Assembly (NCBI RefSeq): GCF_963676325.1
Contig: NZ_OY781099.1
Coordinates: 3,534,001 to 3,598,000, forward strand
DNA: 64,000 nucleotides
Direction of reading: 5' to 3'
Origin: an uncultured Bacteroides sp.
Lineage (GTDB): Bacteria > Bacteroidota > Bacteroidia > Bacteroidales > Bacteroidaceae
Shown here: piece by piece, positions 39,477 to 47,526 of the stretch
Numbering within the stretch: position 1 is the first letter of the stretch
Layout of the letters: each line of letters opens with the position of its first letter
The notes under the pieces: generated by a model
What the model saw: the letters and a program-made list of their open reading frames with translations, nothing else
Databases searched by the model: none
What the model was told of the DNA's origin: nothing
Position numbers and translations under genes: made by a program

Positions 39477-40625
39477 ATGAAAATGTTTGAATATCTGAGG
39501 CTGACTTTTATTGCAACTCTGTTTATATTAGTAAGTTGTTCTTCGACCTCTGGCAATGATCCCGAAACTCCAGTGCCGGATACAAAAGAAAAAATAAAAT
39601 ACACGGCTGATTACGACGACGGAAGTACTATCTTCATCAATGTAAAAATTGCAATTGACAGAAAAGGATGGAATGCTCAAACGCCTGCTTTCTTCAAAGA
39701 GAAACTAACTGAACAATGGGAAAAGATTAATGCCCGGTTCAACAATAGTGACAAAAAGCATCAACTTAAAAGAAAATACATTTTCAAGCCTGATTTAGAT
39801 GATATTATTGTCTATGACGGCTGTTCATATTGGGGAGAAAACGGAGCCAATATGAAAGCCATCAAACAGATGGACAAAAGCATATTTAAACTGGTTGTAA
39901 TTTACGACTTCTTTTATGAGGGAGCAGAGAACGGTGAATATGGTGGCGGATGCGGAAATGACGATGGAATTGGAACAATATTAGTTATCAATGCTTCTGA
40001 AGGCATGAAGAATAAGTATAATGATCATTTCAACATATATACCTACCGCGCTATTACACATGAATTAGGACACTTCCGAGGTGTTATTGATTTGTATGCT
40101 GACGTTGTTGAAGGAAAAAATAATCCGGTAAACGGAGAAGGGTTCACTCCCCCACATTGTCTTATGAATGATTACTGCTATACCCCAGACGAAGAAAGTT
40201 CCTGGAGCGACTATGCTATTAATATTATTAATAAAGTTGGTAACACAAAACAAACAGATCTTATTAATAGCTTAATGTATAGTGACTTTGCAGATAGAAT
40301 GGTTATCACCACGACAAAAAATGGGGCACCTGTTGATACTAAAGTCTCACTCTATTTAGCTACATATTCTTTTGATACATGGTGCAACACGGTAAGTAAG
40401 ACTCCATATTGCACATATAACACAAAGAATAGAACTTACACTGTAACTGATCTGAGAAATCTGTTCTTTAGAAGTGCTGAAAACAAATGGGATCGCAGAC
40501 AGGTATTCCTTGTTGAAGCAGCCACTACAGATGGAGCAAAAAAATATACCTGGATTTCCGATTATATGATGCACGAAAGCGGAATGGACGGAAACAAAAC
40601 TTATGAAGTAAAAATTGATTTTTAA
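39477..40625 (+). CDS. metzincin-like zinc peptidase lipoprotein
   Basis: A 382-aa lipoprotein (lipobox LVSC, Cys21) of no named family I recognise. The striking part is HELGHFRGVID at residues 195-205, an exact match to the metzincin zinc site HExxHxxGxxD. A possible Met-turn follows about 35 residues later (HCLMNDYC). The C-terminal third looks like a beta domain. A secreted zinc peptidase is the best guess. It lies between GH27 and GH97 within the locus, so it may act on a protein part of the substrate. Peptidase activity is inferred from the motif only. Confidence 0.72.
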   Translation: MKMFEYLRLTFIATLFILVSCSSTSGNDPETPVPDTKEKIKYTADYDDGSTIFINVKIAIDRKGWNAQTPAFFKEKLTEQWEKINARFNNSDKKHQLKRKYIFKPDLDDIIVYDGCSYWGENGANMKAIKQMDKSIFKLVVIYDFFYEGAENGEYGGGCGNDDGIGTILVINASEGMKNKYNDHFNIYTYRAITHELGHFRGVIDLYADVVEGKNNPVNGEGFTPPHCLMNDYCYTPDEESSWSDYAINIINKVGNTKQTDLINSLMYSDFADRMVITTTKNGAPVDTKVSLYLATYSFDTWCNTVSKTPYCTYNTKNRTYTVTDLRNLFFRSAENKWDRRQVFLVEAATTDGAKKYTWISDYMMHESGMDGNKTYEVKIDF

Positions 40626-40659
40626 AGAATAGAAAATAGGTATTCTATTTATTCAAACA

Positions 40660-43389
40660 ATGAAAAGAGCCATGAAAAAAAACATCTCTCTACTACTGCT
40701 TAATTGCTTTCTAATGCTTTGCGGAAATACTCTTTTTGCAGCAAATGAAATTATAAAAGTAAAGTCACCAGACAGCAGGCTAGAAATAACAATTCAGTTG
40801 GGTGACACATTAAGTTATTCTGTTAAGCACGACCAAAAAAACATCTTAACACGTTCACAGATCTGTTTGTTTTTAGATAACAACAACACTTTGGGGGCTG
40901 CTCCAAAACTAATACAGAGAAAGGCAAAAAGTATAAACGAAAAAATTACTTCTCCTCTCTATCGATTTAGTTCATTTGCAACCTCTTACAACGAGCTAAA
41001 TCTTAAAATGAAAGGTGGATATGGAGTAATATTCCGTGCATATAACAGTGGAGTAAGTTATCGATTTTATACCACAATCAAAGGAAAGATTAATATCAGG
41101 AACGAGCAGGCTGAATTTAACTTCGATAAAGACTATGTTAGCTATATGCCATACTCAACTAATCCTAAAGATCCTTATTCAATGGCCTTTCAGAATATTT
41201 ATGAGGTAAAACCACTGACAAAAACGAATACATCTTTGCCAGCCTTTTTGCCAGTAACTGTAGATTGCGGTAACGGCACAAAGCTGACTATTACTGAATC
41301 TGATTTGGAATCCTATCCGGGAATGTTTATCCGTTCAAAAGGGGAAACAGGATTTAAAGGAGAATTTGCAGCACTACCATCAAAAGTAGCATACAATGCA
41401 TGGCGTCAGCAGGAATATGTAACAGAACGTTCCGGTATTATAGCAAGTGTAAACGGCACTCGGGAATTTCCATGGAGAATACTTATTATTACTGACAAGG
41501 ATACTGATATGCCTGTTAATAACCTTGTTTATGCATTGGCATCTCCCAACCGGACTGGAGATTATTCGTGGATAAAAGGTGGCAAGGTGGCCTGGGAATG
41601 GTGGAACGACTGGGGAATATCTGGCGTTGACTTCAAAGCTGGCATTAATACTGAAACTTACAAACATTATATTGATTTCGCCTCTGAGAGCGGAATTGAG
41701 TTTGTAGTAATGGACGAAGGCTGGTACGCCCCCCAAAAGGGTGATATGATGACCGTAATTCCTGAGATAAATCTGCCTGAACTTGTGAACTATGCTAAAA
41801 GCAAAAATGTGGGCATTATATTATGGACTGTATTCAATGTACTTGACTCACAACTGGAAAATGCATGCAAGTATTATTCTCAATTGGGGATAAAAGGTTT
41901 TAAAGTAGATTTTCTGGACCGAGATGACCAAAAGGCCGTTGAGATGGTTTACCGTATAGCAGATATGACTGCTAAATACAAACTAACTCTCGATCTTCAT
42001 GGAATATACAAACCGACAGGATTGAATCGTACATACCCTAACATTATCAACTTTGAGAGTGTGTTTGGTATGGAAGAGATGAAATGGAGTACAATAGAAA
42101 AAGATATGCCTGAATATGATGTTACGTTCCCGTATATACGTTTGGCTGCAGGATCGGTAGATTATACACCTGGAGCAATGCGCAATGCAACTAAGAAAGA
42201 TTTTAAGGATATATACAGTAACCCAATGAGTCAGGGCACACGTTGTCATCAGTTGGCTACATATATTGTTTTTGATTCTCCGCTAACTATGCTTTGTGAT
42301 AATCCAACCATCTATCGTAAAGAACAGGAATGTACAAGCTTTATTGCATCCTTGCCTCAAGAAGCTGATGAAACAAAAATATTGCAAGGAGAAATGGGTA
42401 AATACATTATAACAGCTCGAAGAAAAGAAAATAATTGGTGTATCGGAGCTCTTACAAACTGGAGAGAGCGTGATATAGAACTACCATTGGATTTCCTTTC
42501 TGAAGGTAAGACCTACAAAGCTGAAATATTTAAAGATGGAGTAAACGCCAATAAACAAGCAGAAGACTACAAAAAGGAAATTATTTATGTGACAAAAGAT
42601 TCTACTTTTAAAATACATTTGGCTGAAGGTGGTGGCTTCGCAATACGCATTACACAGGAAAACACAACAAGTGTAACTGCTGTACCACAATCACTACACT
42701 TGGATCCGTTCTATAAAAAATACATTGATGCGGATGGTATTCCTGTGGTAAGCTCAGAAAAGGTACATGACGAAGCTCTTCTCAAAGCAAGAGACATTAT
42801 CATCGGTATGCTTTCAAAGCGCAAAGATGTAGCTCGCAAAATGGTAGAAAAGAAATGTAAGGTCATGATCCTTGGTCAAAAAGAAGAGGTCTGTGATATG
42901 CCTGAATATGCACACATCTGTAATAGTAAAGACAGCATTGCTTATTGGAACAAACGTGCACGTGGATTTGGTGGTGCACCTGAGGATGCTTTAAGCTCAA
43001 GTTGTGGTGAAGAAAACCTGATTTGCCTTCCTGGAGACAGATACGAAGGTGAGAATATCCTGATTCATGAGTTTGCACATCTGATACATACAATTGGAAT
43101 TGTTGGTGTGAACCCTCATTTTAATCAAGAACTGGAAACGGTGATGAATCATGCCATACAAAAAGGTTTATGGAAGAATACATATGCTATCTCAAACAGA
43201 GAGGAATATTTTGCAGAAACCGTTCAATCATTCTTTAATTGCAATCGTTATTCCAAAACTTCTAATGGTGTACATAATGAAAATAACCGACGAGAAAAAC
43301 TAAAGAAGTATGATCCGGAAATGTACAAGTTACTACTAAAGTATTTCCCCGAGATAGAAATACCTATCTGTAATGTTATTCATGGATAA
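40660..43389 (+). CDS. GH97 glycosidase fused to a C-terminal zincin-like domain
   Basis: The first ~650 residues of 909 are a GH97 enzyme: an N-terminal beta-supersandwich, then a barrel with KVAWEWWNDWG, EFVVMDEGWY and GFKVDFLDRDD. Asp417 sits where the retaining GH97 alpha-galactosidases (BT1871 type) have their nucleophile, and Glu466 in INFES is a candidate acid/base. From about 680 an extra domain follows (FYKKYIDADGIPV, then PGDRYEGENILIHEFAHLIH) with an HExxH motif at 803-807 and downstream glutamates such as REEYFAETVQSFF. This resembles the lethal-factor-like (ATLF) zincins. The fusion is unusual. Activity could be alpha-galactosidase or beta-L-arabinopyranosidase. A signal peptide is present. 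Confidence 0.85.
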   Translation: MKRAMKKNISLLLLNCFLMLCGNTLFAANEIIKVKSPDSRLEITIQLGDTLSYSVKHDQKNILTRSQICLFLDNNNTLGAAPKLIQRKAKSINEKITSPLYRFSSFATSYNELNLKMKGGYGVIFRAYNSGVSYRFYTTIKGKINIRNEQAEFNFDKDYVSYMPYSTNPKDPYSMAFQNIYEVKPLTKTNTSLPAFLPVTVDCGNGTKLTITESDLESYPGMFIRSKGETGFKGEFAALPSKVAYNAWRQQEYVTERSGIIASVNGTREFPWRILIITDKDTDMPVNNLVYALASPNRTGDYSWIKGGKVAWEWWNDWGISGVDFKAGINTETYKHYIDFASESGIEFVVMDEGWYAPQKGDMMTVIPEINLPELVNYAKSKNVGIILWTVFNVLDSQLENACKYYSQLGIKGFKVDFLDRDDQKAVEMVYRIADMTAKYKLTLDLHGIYKPTGLNRTYPNIINFESVFGMEEMKWSTIEKDMPEYDVTFPYIRLAAGSVDYTPGAMRNATKKDFKDIYSNPMSQGTRCHQLATYIVFDSPLTMLCDNPTIYRKEQECTSFIASLPQEADETKILQGEMGKYIITARRKENNWCIGALTNWRERDIELPLDFLSEGKTYKAEIFKDGVNANKQAEDYKKEIIYVTKDSTFKIHLAEGGGFAIRITQENTTSVTAVPQSLHLDPFYKKYIDADGIPVVSSEKVHDEALLKARDIIIGMLSKRKDVARKMVEKKCKVMILGQKEEVCDMPEYAHICNSKDSIAYWNKRARGFGGAPEDALSSSCGEENLICLPGDRYEGENILIHEFAHLIHTIGIVGVNPHFNQELETVMNHAIQKGLWKNTYAISNREEYFAETVQSFFNCNRYSKTSNGVHNENNRREKLKKYDPEMYKLLLKYFPEIEIPICNVIHG

Positions 43390-43423
43390 TCTCTAAGAAA
43401 GACAGGCACATATATAGAAGATC

Positions 43424-43461
43424 AATAGACTATTTTTCCATCTAAATAGACTATTTTTCCA
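43424..43461 (+). promoter_or_regulatory. putative HTCS operator upstream of the first GH127 gene
   Basis: Two perfect copies of AATAGACTATTTTTCCA at 43424-43440 and 43445-43461, starting 21 bp apart. A -7-like TTAATTTG follows at 43483-43490, 21 nt after the second copy. The unit, the period and the distance are the same as upstream of susC. Confidence 0.75.
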
Positions 43462-43530
43462 TTCGTCCTCAAAAATATTATATTAATTTGCAAACAGCAC
43501 AAGGCAATACGCCTATAAAGAAATCTAATT

Positions 43531-45966
43531 ATGAGAATCAAATTACGCCCCTTGTTTTTTTTGACCGTAGTAGGAATTGCTACCTTCATTAATGCAAAAG
43601 ACAAAACCACAGAACCAATAAAACAGATATCATTCACAGAAGTACATTTTAATGATAACTTCTGGGCACCACGCATTGAAATAAATCGTACCGTGTCAAT
43701 CCCTTCTGCATTTAAAGAATGTGAGAAGAACGGACGATTTGATAATTTTGCTTTAGCCGGCAAGTTAATCAAAGGAGAACACAAAGGTGACTTCTCATTC
43801 GATGATACTGATCCTTATAAGATAATTGAGGGAGCTTCATATTCACTTGCAGTAAAATATGACAAGAAACTGGATGCTTATCTTGACAGTGTAATTAATC
43901 TGATTCGTGCTGCACAAGAACCTGATGGATATCTTTGTACTTGTGTAACTAACAAATGCACCCGCTTGTCAGGCTGGTGGGGTAATGCGCGATGGGAAAA
44001 AATCAACAGTCATGAGCTTTATAACTGCGGACATTTATATGAAGCAGCTGTTGCTCATTATCAGTCAACCGGAAAGAAAACATTATTAAGTGTTGCTATA
44101 AAGAATGCTGATCTGGTATGTAAGACTTTTGGCCCAAATAACGGACAGATTCACCGTCCATCAGGACATCCAATTGTAGAAATGGCACTTTGTAAGTTAT
44201 ACAAGGTTACAGGAAACAAGAAATATCTTGATATGGCTAAATATTTTGTGGAAGAAACAGGAAGAGGAACTGACGGACACAGACTAAACGAATATAGCCA
44301 GGATCACATGCCTATTCTAAAACAAGACGAGATAGTGGGACACGCTGTTAGAGCAGGATATCTGTACTCGGGTGTAGCAGATGTAGCTTCTCTTACAAAA
44401 GATACAGCTTATTTCAATGCACTGACCCGTATATGGAACAATATGGCAAGCAAGAAATTATTTATAACAGGAGGCATAGGTTCAAGAGCACAGGGCGAGG
44501 GCTTTGGTCCTAATTATGAATTAAATAATCATACTGCTTACTGCGAAACATGTGCTGCAATAGCAAATGTATACTGGAATCAACGTATGTTTCTTGCCAC
44601 TGGAGATGCCAAATACATTGATGTACTGGAGCGTGCTCTTTATAATGGAGTGATATCAGGCGTATCATTAAGCGGAAATAAGTTCTTCTATGATAATCCA
44701 CTCGAATCAATGGGACAGCATGAGCGCCAGGCATGGTTTGGATGTGCTTGTTGCCCTGGAAATATAACACGCTTTATGGCATCTGTTCCAACATATATGT
44801 ATGCAGCTCAGGCTAATGATATTTTTGTAAATCTATATATTCAAAGCAATGGTAAGGTTAAAACAGATAGAAACGAGGTAACTTTATATCAATCAACACA
44901 ATATCCATGGAACGGCAAAATTAAAATCACGGTTAAACCTTTGAAGAATCAAAAGTTTGCCATTAATCTTCGCATACCGGGATGGGCAGAAAATCAGCCT
45001 GTTCCAACTGATCTTTATAAATTTACAGAAAAGGCATTAGCAGCCTATGAGATTCGTGTAAATGGCAAAGTTGTAAAACTGTCACAAAATAATGGATATG
45101 CTTCTATTGATCGTATATGGAAAAACGGAGATGTTATTGAACTAAACCTGCCAATGCCTGTCCGCCGAATACAGGCTCATGAAAATGTGAAAGACGATCA
45201 GGGGAAACTAGCAATCGAAAGGGGACCGATTGTATATTGCATCGAAGGTGTTGATCAGGAAGATAAGCATGTGTTCAACAAATACATTCCTGAAAATGCA
45301 AAAATGGATTTTATTTACCAGAAAGACTTACTAAACGGAGTTATGATATTGAAAGGCAATGCTAAAGAAGTATCATTAAGTGGTGAAGAAAAAGATGTTC
45401 CATTTACTGCAATTCCTTATTCAACATGGAATAATCGTGGAACAGATGAAATGGCTGTATGGATTCCTTCTTCTGCACAGGAAACTCGTCCTACTCCAAT
45501 GCCAACAATTGCTTCAAAAGCACAAACTGTGGTTATTAAAGCTCCTATTCAAAATGATGCTCCGTTAATTTCTTCACCAGAAGAATCGACTTGGGGGGTA
45601 AATGATCAATGGGAACCTAAAAGCTCTTCAGATATTTCTAAACCATATCACTACTGGTGGATGAAAAGAGGTACGCCTGAAACTCTGGCTTATGAATTTG
45701 AAAAAGAAGAGACTGTATCTAATGTAGAGGTTTATTGGCTGGATTTTGATCAATACGATGGTAATTTCAGAGTTCCGGCAAGTTGGAAGCTATATTATAA
45801 AGACGGCAACAATTGGAAAGAGGTAGAAGCCAAAGGTAAATATACCACAAAAAAGGATTGTTATAATAGTTTAGATTTCACTCCAGTAACAACAAAGGGT
45901 CTCAAAATAGTAGCCAAACTACAAAATGGAGAATCAGGCGGTGTAATTGAGTGGAAAGTAAAATAA
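43531..45966 (+). CDS. secreted beta-L-arabinofuranosidase-like protein, GH127 (DUF1680), copy 1
   Basis: The family removes beta-L-arabinofuranose, for example from hydroxyproline-linked arabinans, with a zinc-held cysteine nucleophile. The 811-aa protein has a signal peptide (to about 23), the alpha/alpha barrel (DDTDPYKIIEGASY; QEPDGYL) and the catalytic CETC (Glu339, Cys341) and CACCPGN (Cys405-407-408). Numbering is close to Bifidobacterium HypBA1 (Glu338, Cys340, Cys417-418). The C-terminal ~110 residues form a discoidin-like beta domain. It has its own operator-promoter region and is followed by a terminator. Confidence 0.92.
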   Translation: MRIKLRPLFFLTVVGIATFINAKDKTTEPIKQISFTEVHFNDNFWAPRIEINRTVSIPSAFKECEKNGRFDNFALAGKLIKGEHKGDFSFDDTDPYKIIEGASYSLAVKYDKKLDAYLDSVINLIRAAQEPDGYLCTCVTNKCTRLSGWWGNARWEKINSHELYNCGHLYEAAVAHYQSTGKKTLLSVAIKNADLVCKTFGPNNGQIHRPSGHPIVEMALCKLYKVTGNKKYLDMAKYFVEETGRGTDGHRLNEYSQDHMPILKQDEIVGHAVRAGYLYSGVADVASLTKDTAYFNALTRIWNNMASKKLFITGGIGSRAQGEGFGPNYELNNHTAYCETCAAIANVYWNQRMFLATGDAKYIDVLERALYNGVISGVSLSGNKFFYDNPLESMGQHERQAWFGCACCPGNITRFMASVPTYMYAAQANDIFVNLYIQSNGKVKTDRNEVTLYQSTQYPWNGKIKITVKPLKNQKFAINLRIPGWAENQPVPTDLYKFTEKALAAYEIRVNGKVVKLSQNNGYASIDRIWKNGDVIELNLPMPVRRIQAHENVKDDQGKLAIERGPIVYCIEGVDQEDKHVFNKYIPENAKMDFIYQKDLLNGVMILKGNAKEVSLSGEEKDVPFTAIPYSTWNNRGTDEMAVWIPSSAQETRPTPMPTIASKAQTVVIKAPIQNDAPLISSPEESTWGVNDQWEPKSSSDISKPYHYWWMKRGTPETLAYEFEKEETVSNVEVYWLDFDQYDGNFRVPASWKLYYKDGNNWKEVEAKGKYTTKKDCYNSLDFTPVTTKGLKIVAKLQNGESGGVIEWKVK

Positions 45967-46008
45967 GAGAATTTCATTTTAAATGTAATCTTTACTACTA
46001 ATATTAAC

Positions 46009-46045
46009 GGGCTGTCTAAAAAGCTGTTTTCAGACAGCCCTTTTT
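46009..46045 (+). terminator. terminator after the first GH127 gene
   Basis: GGGCTGTCT (46009-46017) pairs with AGACAGCCC (46032-46040), followed by TTTTT. It lies only 12 nt before the next ATG and may be a partial terminator inside the locus. Confidence 0.8.
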
Positions 46046-46057
46046 AATTCTATATCC

Positions 46058-47377
46058 ATGAAACAGTTTATCCTACTTTATTTAGTCACTTGCTTAAGCC
46101 TTTCACTTCAGGCAAAGAAGAGCGTCTATATTCCAAAAGACTTAGTGAAAAATGATTTCAATAATCCGGATAGTCAATACGCTTATGCACGTATGGCCTC
46201 TTCGGATAACATAGCTATCTTTTGGGAGAAACAATTTGGCGTTAATCCTGCCGAGGCTCCACAGTTGGAAGGAAAACCAATGACCTGGGATGTTAATAAC
46301 CTGTTGCAAAGGACTGAGGGTTTCTACAAATTCTTTCGCGACACACTCAAGTTTGCTAAGCCTGGCAGCAAGGCTGATCTGTATAAGATGATGGTTATGG
46401 TGAATTATTCACTTGAGGGAACTGCTTACGGCGGCGACTATGACCAACAGATTGGAGCGCTTTGGGTTACTCCTAGTCGCATTCAGGATCACAAACTAAA
46501 CTGTATTGCTCATGAATTAGGACATTGTTTTCAGTCACAAATCATGTGTGACGGTCATGGCGAAGGCTGGGGCGGTTGCGGATTCTACGAAATGACTTCG
46601 CAGTGGATGCTCTGGCAAGTAAATCCAAAATGGATGACCGATGAGGAATATCACTGGAAAGCTTTCATGGACAGGACTCATCTTGCATTTTTAAGCATGG
46701 AGAATATTTATCACTCTCCTTATGTGCTTGAATATTGGGGCGAGAAACGTGGTTTACCGCTTATTGCTGAAATGTACCGTCAAGGGAAGAAAGGGGAAGA
46801 TCCTGTTATTACTTATAAACGAATGACCGGACTGAACCAACAACAGTTCAATGATGAGATGTTTGACGCATACAAACACTTGATCACTTATGATATGAAA
46901 CGTGTTCGTGAAGTAGCAAAACCTTATGCAAACCGTTTCACTTGTAAACTCGATACTTTAAGTGATGGCTGGATGCAGATAAATAAGAGCAACTGTCCGC
47001 AGAATTATGGTTTCAATGCAATCCGTCTTTCAGTTCCTAAACCGGGAAAGAAAGTAACTGTTTCCTTTAAAGGTCTTGCCGGAGCAGAAGGCTTCAGTAA
47101 AGTTAATATAGATAAAGCAGGATGGCGGTATGGTTTTGTAGGTGTAAAACAGGATGGTACACCTATTTACGGTGATGCAAGTGTTAAAGCAAACGGGCAG
47201 ATTTCTTTCAAAACGCCAAAAGGAGAATCTTTGAATTACTTGTGGTTGGTAGTTATGGGAGCACCTTCCGAACATTGGATGAATCCGGATGCTGTAGCCT
47301 TTGCGAACGAAAAGAGTTCTGCTGGCACTACTCCGCAACCTGATGCAGAATGGCCTTATAAAATACAAGTTAAATAA
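46058..47377 (+). CDS. secreted HExxH protein, DUF6055-like putative metallopeptidase
   Basis: A 439-aa protein with a signal peptide (MKQFILLYLVTCLSLSLQA). The domain has HELGHCFQ at 152-156, an HExxH zinc motif, in the context LNCIAHELGHCFQSQ and preceded by GALWVTPSRIQDHKLN. Tryptophan-rich stretches follow (GWGGCGFYEMTSQWMLWQ). The C-terminal part (about 300-439) looks like a beta domain. The overall pattern fits the DUF6055 family, whose activity is not established to my knowledge. It is the third zincin-like protein in this locus. No promoter is seen between the terminator upstream and this ATG. Confidence 0.68.
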   Translation: MKQFILLYLVTCLSLSLQAKKSVYIPKDLVKNDFNNPDSQYAYARMASSDNIAIFWEKQFGVNPAEAPQLEGKPMTWDVNNLLQRTEGFYKFFRDTLKFAKPGSKADLYKMMVMVNYSLEGTAYGGDYDQQIGALWVTPSRIQDHKLNCIAHELGHCFQSQIMCDGHGEGWGGCGFYEMTSQWMLWQVNPKWMTDEEYHWKAFMDRTHLAFLSMENIYHSPYVLEYWGEKRGLPLIAEMYRQGKKGEDPVITYKRMTGLNQQQFNDEMFDAYKHLITYDMKRVREVAKPYANRFTCKLDTLSDGWMQINKSNCPQNYGFNAIRLSVPKPGKKVTVSFKGLAGAEGFSKVNIDKAGWRYGFVGVKQDGTPIYGDASVKANGQISFKTPKGESLNYLWLVVMGAPSEHWMNPDAVAFANEKSSAGTTPQPDAEWPYKIQVK

Positions 47378-47526
47378 GGTGGGAAAGCTTTTCTTTCAAA
47401 GAAAGAAGTAGAAACAGGCACTATCACTTTATATAAAACTGAAGGATTATAATCCTTGAAAATATCATTAAATAAGAATTGCTTATTCAAGCAAAACATT
47501 CCAGACTAAAATTAAAAGCATATATA

